DNA of 43,455 nucleotides from Candidatus Gastranaerophilales bacterium. GTDB lineage: Bacteria; Cyanobacteriota; Vampirovibrionia; Gastranaerophilales; Gastranaerophilaceae. The stretch covers positions 1 through 43,455 of the forward strand of contig CALVAL010000009.1 of assembly GCA_944325535.1 (NCBI GenBank), given 5' to 3'. The notes below the pieces were generated by a model. That model was not told the origin of the DNA and made no database searches. It saw only the letters and a program-made list of their open reading frames with translations. Below are positions 8,632 to 17,214 of the stretch, one piece after another (the stretch's first letter is position 1; every line of letters starts with the position of its first letter). Both the position numbers and the translations under genes were made by a program.

Positions 8632-9386
8632 ATTTTAAATAACCTTTCTGCATTAGATGTTGTAATATCAATAATTTCTTCTAAAGGAATTTCTCTAATT
8701 TTTGAAATCTCTTCTGCAATATATCTGACATAGGCAGGCTTATTGGTTTTTCCTCGGAATGGTACCGGTGTAAGGTATGGGGAATCTGTTTCTAATACTA
8801 GTTTATCTAAAGGGACTTCTTTTGCAACTTCCTTTATATTTTTAGCATTTTTAAACGTAACGACTCCACCTATTGCAATATACCAGCCTTGTTTTACGCA
8901 TTCTTTCATAAATTCTAAACTACCAGAAAAACAATGAAAAAGTACTTCTGAAGATTTATTATGTTCTTTTAAGATATCATAAGTATCTTTATGAGCTTCT
9001 CTATCGTGAACCACAATTGGTAATTTAAATTTATTTGCAATTTTTATTTGTTTAATAAAAACTTCTTTTTGTAAATCTTTAAAAGATTTATCCCAATAAT
9101 AATCAAGTCCGATTTCGCCAATTGCAACTATTTTTTCAATATTAGTTTCTATAAAATTTTCTACTTCTAAAGAATATGTCTTAGCTTCTGTTGGAAAAAT
9201 TCCAAGCATTGAATATAAGTTGTCATATTTTTGGCCAAGAGAAAGAACTTTTTCCATAGTAGCAATTTCTACAGATGGAATTATAGCTTTTTTTACTCCA
9301 AATTCATTCATTTGTGCAAGAACATCATCAATAGGCTCTTCTGACATATCAATATGTGCATGTGTATCAATTAAATAATCCTTCAT
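8628..9386 (-). CDS. tatD: TatD-family metal-dependent DNase (YcfH/TatD-like)
   Basis: 252 residues, the usual length. Metal-ligand motifs of the TatD amidohydrolase-fold family are present: D-T-H-A-H-I-D at 7-13, G-E-I-G-L-D-Y near 92-98, H-D-R near 127, H-C-F-S-G near 151 and T-D-S-P-Y-L near 200. Family members are cytoplasmic Mg-dependent 3'-5' exonucleases or DNases implicated in DNA repair. The ATG at 9386 lacks a Shine-Dalgarno site. Instead a TGG-TATAAT extended -10 ends 6 nt upstream, implying a leaderless transcript that begins at the start codon. It overlaps tlyA by 4 nt. Confidence 0.9.
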   Translation of the reverse strand: MKDYLIDTHAHIDMSEEPIDDVLAQMNEFGVKKAIIPSVEIATMEKVLSLGQKYDNLYSMLGIFPTEAKTYSLEVENFIETNIEKIVAIGEIGLDYYWDKSFKDLQKEVFIKQIKIANKFKLPIVVHDREAHKDTYDILKEHNKSSEVLFHCFSGSLEFMKECVKQGWYIAIGGVVTFKNAKNIKEVAKEVPLDKLVLETDSPYLTPVPFRGKTNKPAYVRYIAEEISKIREIPLEEIIDITTSNAERLFKI

Positions 9387-9392
9387 AAAAAA

Positions 9393-9401
9393 ATTATACC
9401 A
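9393..9401 (-). promoter_or_regulatory. Extended -10 promoter of tatD (leaderless)
   Basis: On the minus strand TGG followed by a perfect TATAAT (9398-9393) sits exactly 6 nt before the tatD ATG. No convincing -35 is seen at 16-18 nt, as expected for an extended -10 promoter. Confidence 0.55.
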
Positions 9402-9402
9402 C

Positions 9403-10026
9403 CTAATAACAAATTAAAGAGTATTCACAACTACACTTATCTTTTTTAGCAAAATCCTCTTCTAGATTTATTTTATTTTCAATTTGGATAAGCTTACTTG
9501 AATATTCATTTTCTAGTTCTTTTGAAAAATCAATTTTAATTTCTGATTTATTTTTCAAGTCTAGATAAACAAAACTTATTTCGCTTGTTCTAAAAAATTC
9601 TTTTACAGCAAGTGTATAAATTATTGTTTGGTAATCAAATTTTGCATTTTTAGGGATTGAGCCAGTCTTATAATCGAGTATGTAATATCTGTTATCTTTT
9701 TTTACCAAAGCATCCAGTCTTCCACCAAAGAAGCTTTTTCCAACTTTTACAGATAAATTGTATTCTGTTGCAATAACTTCATATGCTAAATACTCTAATG
9801 ATTTTAAATAATTCCAAACAATCTTTTCCTTTTCAGAAAGAGCTAATTCCATTTTATCAATATTTTCGCCTCTAAGGTAGTAAGAAGCAAGTGCATGAAT
9901 ATTTTTACCGAATTCAAAAATTTCATCATTTACTGGCATTGAAATATTCTTTATGTACTTGAAATAGAACTTTCTAGGACATAATTCATATGTTTTTAGC
10001 ATATTAGGAGATAATTGGCTAAACAA
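9403..10026 (-). CDS. PD-(D/E)XK nuclease, Cas4/RecB-like, with Fe-S-type cysteines
   Basis: 207 residues. The nuclease core is visible: G-G-R-L-D-A near 101-106, then I-L-D-Y-K-T-G near 114-120 and the Y-Q-T motif near 131. A cysteine at 16 (L-C-P-R-K-F-Y-F-K-Y) plus C198, C200 and C206 at the C-terminus resembles the 4Fe-4S arrangement of Cas4/AddB-type nucleases, but the C-terminal spacing is C-x-C-x5-C rather than the usual C-x2-C. Likely activity is single-strand DNA exonuclease in repair. There is no CRISPR array or cas gene in the window. The start is a TTG preceded by AGGAG that overlaps the stop of the upstream kinase gene, implying translational coupling. Confidence 0.8.
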   Translation of the reverse strand: MFSQLSPNMLKTYELCPRKFYFKYIKNISMPVNDEIFEFGKNIHALASYYLRGENIDKMELALSEKEKIVWNYLKSLEYLAYEVIATEYNLSVKVGKSFFGGRLDALVKKDNRYYILDYKTGSIPKNAKFDYQTIIYTLAVKEFFRTSEISFVYLDLKNKSEIKIDFSKELENEYSSKLIQIENKINLEEDFAKKDKCSCEYSLICY

Positions 10027-10036
10027 ATCCTATCTC

Positions 10037-11080
10037 CTAGCCTTCTAAATAGGTATATTCAGGATTTGCTTTAAGTTTAGCTTCTATTGTCTCAAAATTT
10101 GCTAAGCCTTCTGTTGCACCAAATTCTGATACGACACAAGAAGAATTAACAGATGCGTACATTAAAGATAGTCCAACATTTAATTTTGTTCTTTCAAGTG
10201 CTGCACAAAAAGTTGATGCAAAAGCGTCTCCAGCACCAAGAGTTGATACAACCGGAGATTGGAATACTGGACAGAAATAGAATTTTTGTCCATCATAAGC
10301 ATAAGCTCCTTTTCCACCATCTGTTATTACAATCACTTGGTAATCCATAACTTTTAATGTTGTAAGCATTTTTTTGATATCTCTATGAATCAGTTCATGA
10401 GAGAATTTTTCAGTTTTTGTATCAGGTCTCACTTGAATTCCAGTAGTCATAGTTGCTTCTTCTTTATTCATAACTACTATGTGAGCTGATTTTAAAATAG
10501 TTTTTATATGTTCAAATCCTCGTTTTATACTAGTTGTTCCTGCATTAAAGCAAATTCTTGTATTATGTTTATGAGCATAGTCGACTATTGGTTCTAGAAC
10601 TTTATTAGATTCTCCATTTAAAGGTGCAACATAAAGAAAATCTGCATCTTTTATTGCTTCATAATTTATTTCATCTTCTCTAATTTCAGCATTAGCACCT
10701 CTATGTGCTAGTACTGTCCTATCACCTTGGAAACTTACTAGAATTATCGAAAAGCCTGTAGAAGTTTCTTCTTTTTGAATAATATTATTCAAATTAACAT
10801 TTTTACTTTTAAAATAATCTAAAATCCCTTCAGAATAGATATCTTTACCAATTTTAAAAATTGCAGAGGTCTCAAACCCAAGATTTGCAAAGTTGCTAGC
10901 AGTATTTACACCGCCTCCACCTACATTAGATGAAAATGTTGTAATATCTATTTTTGCTCCATAAGGATAACTCATAAAGTCAGAATTCTTATGTTTAGAA
11001 CAAACTGAAACTATATTTGCATCATCGCATTCTACAAAAACATCCATAGTAGCGCTGCCGATTGTAAGTACTTTTGTCAT
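10037..11080 (-). CDS. PfkB-family carbohydrate/nucleoside kinase
   Basis: 347 residues, somewhat longer than ribokinase (about 310). The N-terminal glycine-rich substrate region V-G-G-G-G-V-N-T-A near 53-61 and the C-terminal catalytic signature T-L-G-A-G-D-A-F near 282-289, with Asp as base, identify the family. The enzyme phosphorylates a sugar or nucleoside with ATP in the cytoplasm. The exact substrate (ribose, adenosine, fructose or another) cannot be assigned from these motifs. A GGAGG site precedes the ATG. It heads the minus-strand run with the Cas4-like nuclease (10-nt gap), tatD and tlyA, and is divergent from mutS2. Confidence 0.85.
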   Translation of the reverse strand: MTKVLTIGSATMDVFVECDDANIVSVCSKHKNSDFMSYPYGAKIDITTFSSNVGGGGVNTASNFANLGFETSAIFKIGKDIYSEGILDYFKSKNVNLNNIIQKEETSTGFSIILVSFQGDRTVLAHRGANAEIREDEINYEAIKDADFLYVAPLNGESNKVLEPIVDYAHKHNTRICFNAGTTSIKRGFEHIKTILKSAHIVVMNKEEATMTTGIQVRPDTKTEKFSHELIHRDIKKMLTTLKVMDYQVIVITDGGKGAYAYDGQKFYFCPVFQSPVVSTLGAGDAFASTFCAALERTKLNVGLSLMYASVNSSCVVSEFGATEGLANFETIEAKLKANPEYTYLEG

Positions 11081-11157
11081 ACTTTCTTACCTCCACTTAT
11101 ACTTTAATTTTAATACAAATATTATTTTTGCATATTTTATTTATAAAAAATGAATGC

Positions 11158-11186
11158 TTGCGTTAGCTTTTTGTTCTTTTTATAAT
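11158..11186 (+). promoter_or_regulatory. Promoter of mutS2
   Basis: TTGCGT (11158-11163), a 17-nt spacer and a perfect TATAAT (11181-11186). The -10 ends 11 nt before the mutS2 ATG, so the transcript would have only a 4-5 nt leader. Confidence 0.65.
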
Positions 11187-11197
11187 TTACTCAAGTT

Positions 11198-13564
11198 ATG
11201 AGTATTGTCCAAAAATCACAAAAATCCCTAGAATATGATAAAGTGCTGGCTGAACTAGCAAAATATGCAAAAACTGAACAGTCCAGAAAGTTATGTCTTG
11301 ATTTGACTCCTTTTGTAAAAACGGAGGATATTCAAGCTCAAATAACTTTAACAAGCGAAGCAAAAGATGTTTTGGATCTTGCTAGAGACATTCCGATTGA
11401 AAAGATAGAGAATTTTAAGAAATTACGAGAACGAAATGAGTATTTTTCTGAGGAAGAGTTAGTTTTAATAGCTAAATCTATGAGGACGTCAAGACTAGTA
11501 AGAAATTTCTTGAAGGAAAATCTTCCTTTTGATGCAAAAATGCAAGTTCTAGCAAATGATTTGTATTCAAATAAAGATTTTGAGGATAAAATTCTAGATA
11601 CTTTTGATGATAATATGACAGTTAAGCAGAATGTTAATCCTGAACTCAGCGGGTTATATTCATCCCTTAAAGATACAGAATCTAATTTGAAGAAAAAAGT
11701 TCAAGAGTTAATGAATTCCGCTGAATTTCAAAAACATTTGCAAGATAATATTTATACACTGCGTGATGATAGGATTGTTTTTCAGGTAAAAGCTTCTTCA
11801 AAGAGTAAAGTAGGTGGAATTGTTCACGATGTCTCTGCAACAAATAAGACTTTTTATATAGAACCTGCTCAAATTGTGCCTATAAATAATAAAATTAGAG
11901 AAGTAAAGTCTAAAATTTATGCAGAAATTATTAGAATTTTAACTATGTTGAGTAATGAAGTAAGAAAAGAATTTGATTCTTTACTAAAAACAGAAGAATT
12001 ATTAGCTCAAATAGATTTCCATTTCGCAAAAGCGAGGTATGCTGTAAAAACACAGGCTATAGAACCTAATTTGGCAACTCAAAAATATGTAAAAATTGAT
12101 TTAATGAGACATCCTCTTTTAATAGGTCGTGTAGAAAAAATAGTAGAAAACGATTTTGAAATAGGAGAAGGTTATAAATCAATAATAATAACTGGTTCAA
12201 ATACAGGTGGTAAAACTGTTACATTAAAGACGGTTGGTTTATTTATTCTTATGGCAAAATCTGGGATGTTTCTTCCTTGTGCTGAAGCTCATATTTATCC
12301 ATTCGAAAAAGTGCTTGCAGATATTGGTGATGAACAAAGTATTTTACAAAGCCTTTCAACGTTTTCATCTCATATGAAAAATATAATAGATATTTTAGAA
12401 AATACTGATTCTGAAACTTTTATATTAATAGATGAAATGTGTGCAGGTACAGATCCTCAGGAGGGTGCAGTTTTAGCTGAAACAATTTTAAAAGAGTTTG
12501 CAAAAAGACAGGCGTTGTCAATTATAACGACTCACTATGGAGAGCTAAAGACTTTAGAATATACAGATCCATATTTTAAAAATGCTTCGGTAGAGTTTGA
12601 TACAGAATCATTATCACCGACTTATAAATTAATAATTGGTATCCCTGGACTTAGTAATGCAATTTCTATTGCTTCTAACTTAGGGTTGCCTGAAAATTTA
12701 GTATGGCAAGCTAAAGAACTTATGATTACACAAAGAGATACCTCTAGTATTGTTGTAGAACGATTGCAAGACACTCAACAACGTTTAGATTCTAATTTAA
12801 AAGAAGCTGAGACTTTATCAGCAGAAGCCGATGAATTGAAGAAAAAATATGAACAAGAGCTGTCGTTGCATAAAAAAGAAAAGAAGAAATCTTTGAAAAT
12901 TATAAAAGATAGATTTGAAGGACAACTAGAGGATGCAAAAGATCAGATAAAAGAAATTTTAACAGAGCTTAGAAAAGAGAAATCTGAAAAGATTGCCAGA
13001 AGATCTTATGAAAGATTAGCTCAGCTAGAGCAAGGTTTTAGAGCAGAAATGCATGAAATAGAAGATGCAGAACAGTATATAGAGCTCGATTGGTCAAAAG
13101 TACAAGTGAATGATAAAGTTATGATAAAGGATTTGAATCAACAGGTTGTTGTCTTATCCCTACCGGACAAGAATGATAATTTATATATTCAAATGGGACT
13201 AATAAAGACTAAAGTTAAGAAGAATAAGCTTGCTGTATATAATTCTCAATTAGCAAAGAAAACCAACTTACCTTTAGCAGCATTAAAGAAAGATTCTTCC
13301 TTCTCTTTAAAGCGCCATGATGTTTCAAATACTTTGGATTTAAGAGGGGAAAGAGTTGAAGATGCCTTGGATAAATTAGAGGCTTATTTAGATAAAGCTA
13401 GTCTTGCAAATCTATCCCCTGTGTATATAATTCACGGGCATGGTACAGGCGCCTTAAAATTAGCGGTTCGAGATTTTATATCAACATCTCCTTATGTAGC
13501 AAAATATCGTCCTGGAGAAGATACCGAAGGTGGCGATGGAGTTAGTGTGATTGATATAAATTAA
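11198..13564 (+). CDS. mutS2: Endonuclease MutS2 (ribosome-collision / recombination factor)
   Basis: 788 residues, the usual size. A MutS-type core and clamp precede the ATPase with Walker A G-S-N-T-G-G-K-T near 333-340 and Walker B L-I-D-E-M-C-A-G-T-D-P near 408-418. A coiled coil spans about 520-610 and a C-terminal Smr nuclease domain about 710-788 with L-D-L-R-G and H-G-H-G-T-G motifs. MutS2 has been linked to suppression of homologous recombination and, in Bacillus, to splitting of collided ribosomes. No Shine-Dalgarno site precedes the ATG and the promoter lies very close, so the mRNA is nearly leaderless. Its stop overlaps the next convergent gene by 4 nt. Confidence 0.93.
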   Translation: MSIVQKSQKSLEYDKVLAELAKYAKTEQSRKLCLDLTPFVKTEDIQAQITLTSEAKDVLDLARDIPIEKIENFKKLRERNEYFSEEELVLIAKSMRTSRLVRNFLKENLPFDAKMQVLANDLYSNKDFEDKILDTFDDNMTVKQNVNPELSGLYSSLKDTESNLKKKVQELMNSAEFQKHLQDNIYTLRDDRIVFQVKASSKSKVGGIVHDVSATNKTFYIEPAQIVPINNKIREVKSKIYAEIIRILTMLSNEVRKEFDSLLKTEELLAQIDFHFAKARYAVKTQAIEPNLATQKYVKIDLMRHPLLIGRVEKIVENDFEIGEGYKSIIITGSNTGGKTVTLKTVGLFILMAKSGMFLPCAEAHIYPFEKVLADIGDEQSILQSLSTFSSHMKNIIDILENTDSETFILIDEMCAGTDPQEGAVLAETILKEFAKRQALSIITTHYGELKTLEYTDPYFKNASVEFDTESLSPTYKLIIGIPGLSNAISIASNLGLPENLVWQAKELMITQRDTSSIVVERLQDTQQRLDSNLKEAETLSAEADELKKKYEQELSLHKKEKKKSLKIIKDRFEGQLEDAKDQIKEILTELRKEKSEKIARRSYERLAQLEQGFRAEMHEIEDAEQYIELDWSKVQVNDKVMIKDLNQQVVVLSLPDKNDNLYIQMGLIKTKVKKNKLAVYNSQLAKKTNLPLAALKKDSSFSLKRHDVSNTLDLRGERVEDALDKLEAYLDKASLANLSPVYIIHGHGTGALKLAVRDFISTSPYVAKYRPGEDTEGGDGVSVIDIN

Positions 13565-13896
13565 ATGCTTAGATTAAGTATTGCACCTTTATCGTATTGT
13601 TTTATTACAGGAAACATTAACTGTTCATATTCAGGAGAGCTTATTATATATGCTTCATTGCTCCAAGGAAGGAATATTGCTCCGAATTGTTTGCCAAAAA
13701 GTTTTGCTTTATCTCTAATGTTTTTAAATTTATTAATCTTATCATTTATTGTATTATTACAAAAAATTTTTTTATATCCTAAACTCTTGAATCCGGTTTT
13801 GTTAAGTTGATTAGCCATATCCTTCACTTTTTCATAATTATTAGAAGAAAGTTTTATCCCACGGAAAGTACTGTTATTGTTAGTATCTATTCTCAT
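13561..13896 (-). CDS. Small hypothetical protein with N-terminal N-x-x-F-x-G motif
   Basis: 111 residues. The start is supported by an AGGAGG site. Near the N-terminus a polar stretch rich in Asn leads to N-S-T-F-R-G (8-13), matching the N-x-x-F-x-G pattern also seen at the start of the 459-residue protein at 40578. The rest is a mixed alpha/beta fold with a basic middle and a C-terminal segment containing I-I-S-S-P-E-Y-E. There is no signal peptide, membrane segment or catalytic motif that I recognise. It is convergent with mutS2, overlapping by 4 nt, and divergent from aroE. From memory of related genomes I infer a lineage-specific family; function unknown. Confidence 0.75.
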   Translation of the reverse strand: MRIDTNNNSTFRGIKLSSNNYEKVKDMANQLNKTGFKSLGYKKIFCNNTINDKINKFKNIRDKAKLFGKQFGAIFLPWSNEAYIISSPEYEQLMFPVIKQYDKGAILNLSI

Positions 13897-13997
13897 TAAA
13901 CCTCCTAAAAACCAGTCATATTCAATTTTGCTTGTTTATTATATAAATTTTTTTTAAAAATTGCAAGTTTTTTCTGTTCAAAATAGAATAAAAGCAT

Positions 13998-14003
13998 TAT
14001 AAT
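13998..14003 (+). promoter_or_regulatory. Putative -10 element for aroE
   Basis: A perfect TATAAT lies 33 nt before the aroE ATG. The sequence 17 nt upstream (TGTTCA) is a poor -35, so this is tentative. Confidence 0.35.
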
Positions 14004-14036
14004 AATTAAAATAACAAATTAAAAAGAGAGGTAAAA

Positions 14037-14879
14037 ATGCTAAAATTAGGTATTATAGGTTATCCTTTAGGACATTCTATTTCAGCTGTAATACAAAAAG
14101 AAGGACTTAAAAGTATAGGTCTAGAAGGTTCATATGAAGTATTGGAAACTCCTCCTGAAGATTTGGTAAGTAGGATAAAGTATTTAAAAACCAATGGCTA
14201 TAGCGGATTTAATGTTACAATCCCTCTAAAAGTTCCGATGTCTCTCTTTTTAGATGATATTGATGATTATGCAAATATTGCAGGCTGTGTTAATACTGTA
14301 AAAATATTAGATGATAAATCTTTTTATGGATATAATACTGATATTTATGGTTTTAAAACTGCGATTCCTTCTGATATTAATTTAAAGGGTAAGAATGCTA
14401 GTATTTTAGGTACTGGTGGAGCAGCAAGGGCCGCGGTTGTAGGCTTGGCAGAGTTAGGGGTTAGCGAAATTGACTTTTATTCAAGGAATATCCTTAATTC
14501 TAAGCAAACCTTGGATTATGTGAGAGCGAAATTCCCTCAAATTAACTTTAATGTTTATCAAATTCAAAATATAAGAAGTCTAGAAAATACATCTATTGTA
14601 GTAAATTCTACTCCGATAGGAATGAAGGGTTTTATGGCTGATCAAATGCCTTTAGAAAAAGAAGATTTGGATAAATTAAATCCTGATACTATTGTCTATG
14701 ATATTGTTTATAATCCAGTCAAGACAATTCTTATTCAAGAAGCTCAAAAGCGTGGGTTTATGACTATTGGAGGTCTTGATATGTTAGTATATCAGGCACA
14801 AAGAGCTATAGAAATTTGGACAGGCATGTCTCCTGATGTTAAATTGATGAAAATTGCTGCTTTAGAGGCGCTTTCATAG
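14037..14879 (+). CDS. aroE: Shikimate dehydrogenase
   Basis: 280 residues, the normal size. AroE converts 3-dehydroshikimate to shikimate with NADPH in aromatic amino acid synthesis. The N-terminal substrate motif G-x-P-L-G-H-S is at 8-13, F-N-V-T-I-P-L-K near 58-65 supplies the catalytic Lys, and N-T-D near 99-101 supplies its Asp partner. The nucleotide-binding loop G-T-G-G-A-A-R-A follows near 124-131. An AGAGAGG site precedes the ATG. It is separated by 70 nt from the next gene in the same direction and may head the run ending at rubredoxin, although a separate promoter may serve the following gene. Confidence 0.94.
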   Translation: MLKLGIIGYPLGHSISAVIQKEGLKSIGLEGSYEVLETPPEDLVSRIKYLKTNGYSGFNVTIPLKVPMSLFLDDIDDYANIAGCVNTVKILDDKSFYGYNTDIYGFKTAIPSDINLKGKNASILGTGGAARAAVVGLAELGVSEIDFYSRNILNSKQTLDYVRAKFPQINFNVYQIQNIRSLENTSIVVNSTPIGMKGFMADQMPLEKEDLDKLNPDTIVYDIVYNPVKTILIQEAQKRGFMTIGGLDMLVYQAQRAIEIWTGMSPDVKLMKIAALEALS

Positions 14880-14884
14880 TAATA

Positions 14885-14913
14885 TTGCACAACTCGGATA
14901 TTTAATATATTAT
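14885..14913 (+). promoter_or_regulatory. Putative promoter for the HEAT-like gene and downstream run
   Basis: TTGCAC (14885-14890), a 17-nt spacer and TATTAT (14908-14913). The -35 matches consensus at only three positions, so confidence is limited. Confidence 0.35.
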
Positions 14914-14949
14914 GTATAAATAAGAAGAGATTTTCTTGAGGTGGAGCTT

Positions 14950-16545
14950 ATGAATAAAATTCAGATAAAAGCGGAAATATTGGCTACATTAGCAGCTCTT
15001 TCAACATCTGCACAGCCAAATTCTAGCTTAATAACAGACTTGAAACTAATAGAAGATAAAAAAACAGTCTTAGAGGTTTTAATAAAAGAGTTAGTTAATG
15101 CAAATGAACAAAGAGCTCTTTTAATATGTTGGTTGTTAACAGAATTAATTGATAAAGATGTTTTGAATGATGAATTATGGAATGTTATTAAAGCTCCTGA
15201 ATATAATGATCATATTAAGATGATTGCTTTTAATATGCTTAAGGATTTGGGAAATAAAATCGATTACGAAGTTATAAGCGGTTATTTTGAACAGTTTAAT
15301 GAGCTAATTAATAAAGAAACAAAAGAACTTTTAGAAACTGCTATAATGAATCCAGAAGCTCAAATCGATTTTATGGACTTTTTAAATGCAATTAGTGATA
15401 ATGATAAAATTGTTCTAATAAAATCTCTAGAAGAAGATTATTCACATGATGCTCTTGCAAATATCTTAATTCCTGTTTTCTTATATTATATTGATACAGA
15501 AGTCGGAAATGTTGCATTAGAGATACTAGGACGCTCAAAATCTCAGTTAGCTTATCATGCATTAGATAATGCAAAGAAATATGCGTCAGAAACATTGATT
15601 CCAAGGATTAATAAAGCTCTATCAGAACTAAAGATGGCTGGGATTAGAGTTGATAATACAGAGGAATTTTATAGAGAGATTCTAAAAGAGTCTAAACCTT
15701 ATAAGACATATATTTCATTCCCAGATGGTCATGGAAATATGGCAATTATTTTTTCAAGAATAAGAGAAAATAAGACTTTGCAATTCTTAGCGATAGTTAT
15801 AAATCCTCGCTATGGTGTACTAGATTCATTTGGTTTTAATTCAATGAATGAAAGGGATTTTTTCAAGATAGTTGATAAATTCTATAATTATAATGAGAAA
15901 TATGAGATTAAACCAGAAATAGCAAAATATTTGTTAGTTCAATCAGAAGAAAATTCTCATATTAATAATGAGCCAATTCCTTATGAATATATTTGTTGGC
16001 AGAGTATATTATTAGATATTAATGAAGAAAAGCCAGAAATAAATTTAGATAAAAAAGAATTAAATCAAAAGGATATAGATAAACTATGTTTGAATGATTA
16101 TGTACAAAATTGGTTTTTTGACGAGATAACATCAGAAGAATTTAAAATTTTTATAGATAAACTCTCTAATGAATATCGCTCTAATAATTTCGACATAGAT
16201 TTAGATAAATTTATAGCTGATAATTTTGACAGCGTCTATACAGCTAAGGAACTTGCTTATAAACTTGTTACTTTTAATCTGGCAGCTTATTTAAGGCTTT
16301 TAAAAGGAGATAAGGAACTTGCAAGAATATTGTATTCTCTAGGGTCTAATTATTCTTTTTTAACAAATATTTTAAGAAAAAGTATTTATGAATACTATGT
16401 AGGAAAACGTTATATTATTAAAAATCAAAGAAAAGCTTCTAATATATTTGAGAAAAAATTACAGCCGCAAAATGATGATTTTAAATTATTGCAATTAGAT
16501 ATGATAATTTCAGGTATAGAAGCTAGGTGGGTAGATAATGCATAA
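14950..16545 (+). CDS. HEAT-like repeat protein of unknown function
   Basis: 531 residues from the ATG at 14950, chosen because GAGGTG lies 6 nt upstream; a GTG nine bases earlier is in frame but overlaps this site. The N-terminal 220 residues are regular alpha-helical pairs resembling HEAT repeats. A more compact middle region (about 240-340) includes S-F-P-D-G-H-G-N and V-I-N-P-R-Y-G-V segments and may be a separate domain. The C-terminal part is acidic and helical. No membrane segment or catalytic signature is seen. It overlaps ruvX by 8 nt, so the two are translated from one mRNA. I cannot name a family. Confidence 0.75.
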   Translation: MNKIQIKAEILATLAALSTSAQPNSSLITDLKLIEDKKTVLEVLIKELVNANEQRALLICWLLTELIDKDVLNDELWNVIKAPEYNDHIKMIAFNMLKDLGNKIDYEVISGYFEQFNELINKETKELLETAIMNPEAQIDFMDFLNAISDNDKIVLIKSLEEDYSHDALANILIPVFLYYIDTEVGNVALEILGRSKSQLAYHALDNAKKYASETLIPRINKALSELKMAGIRVDNTEEFYREILKESKPYKTYISFPDGHGNMAIIFSRIRENKTLQFLAIVINPRYGVLDSFGFNSMNERDFFKIVDKFYNYNEKYEIKPEIAKYLLVQSEENSHINNEPIPYEYICWQSILLDINEEKPEINLDKKELNQKDIDKLCLNDYVQNWFFDEITSEEFKIFIDKLSNEYRSNNFDIDLDKFIADNFDSVYTAKELAYKLVTFNLAAYLRLLKGDKELARILYSLGSNYSFLTNILRKSIYEYYVGKRYIIKNQRKASNIFEKKLQPQNDDFKLLQLDMIISGIEARWVDNA

Positions 16546-16936
16546 AGTTATGGCATTAGATGTTGGGACGAAGCGTATTGGAATTGCGCTAAGTGATTAT
16601 TTACAAGTGATTGCTATTCCGCATAGCTTTATATCAAGGTCTCCGGAAAATGATGCAATTGCCAAGATAACACAAATAGCAAAAGAGAATAGAGTAGAAA
16701 AAATTGTTGTAGGTGTTCCATATAATATGGATGATTCAGTAGGAGGTCAAGCTCAAGATTGTATCAGTTTTTCACAAAAATTGCTTGGTTTTGATATAAT
16801 ATTAGAAGATGAAAGACTAACATCAGAAGAAGCTGAAAATCGTCTAAAAGCAAGAAAAATTGATTTTAGAAAAAATAAAGGGCTTGTAGATGTTGAAAGT
16901 GCTTGTATAATATTAGAACAGTATTTAGGGAAATAA
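16538..16936 (+). CDS. ruvX: Putative pre-16S rRNA nuclease / Holliday junction resolvase-like (YqgF/RuvX)
   Basis: 132 residues. The RNase H-like fold signature D-V-G-T-K-R-I-G-I-A near 7-16, the V-V-G-V-P segment near 60, E-D-E-R-L-T-S near 88-94 and a C-terminal D-V-E-S-A acidic motif near 115-120 identify the YqgF family. E. coli YqgF matures the 5' end of 16S rRNA; a resolvase role has also been proposed. The start codon lies within the end of the preceding HEAT-like gene (8-nt overlap), with an AGGTGGG site. The DUF1292 gene follows after 4 nt, an order common in Firmicutes as well. Confidence 0.9.
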   Translation: MHKVMALDVGTKRIGIALSDYLQVIAIPHSFISRSPENDAIAKITQIAKENRVEKIVVGVPYNMDDSVGGQAQDCISFSQKLLGFDIILEDERLTSEEAENRLKARKIDFRKNKGLVDVESACIILEQYLGK

Positions 16937-16940
16937 AGTT

Positions 16941-17213
16941 ATGAGTGAAGAATTAGAAAACAATTATGTAGAAATTATTGGTGAAGATGGTGGAATTGAA
17001 AAATGCGAGATTTATGATGTTATAGATTTCGAAGATAAGACTTATGCTTTATTACTTCCATTAGCAGAAGATGATGATTCCGATGAGAAAGAAGTAATTG
17101 TCATGGAATATGTTGAAGAAGGCGATGACGGGTATTTTAAGAATATAGATGATGAAAATCAATTTCAGCGTGTATGTGAATATATTGAATCATTAGAAGA
17201 AGAGGAAGAATAA
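16941..17213 (+). CDS. DUF1292 family protein
   Basis: 90 residues, very acidic, with an E-E-E-E-E C-terminus. The pattern I-x-D-x-x-x-F-E-D-K-T-Y-A-L-L-L-P and the later V-I-V-M-E-Y-V are typical of DUF1292 (YrzB-like), small proteins often found next to ruvX. Function is unknown. It has a weak GGAAA site upstream and is separated by one base from the Clp-N protein gene, so it sits in the same operon. Confidence 0.85.
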   Translation: MSEELENNYVEIIGEDGGIEKCEIYDVIDFEDKTYALLLPLAEDDDSDEKEVIVMEYVEEGDDGYFKNIDDENQFQRVCEYIESLEEEEE

Positions 17214-17214
17214 T

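Noticed and set aside
9403-10026. Cas4 and thus a CRISPR system
   Set aside because: No repeats, spacers or other cas genes are present; the context is repair/housekeeping.
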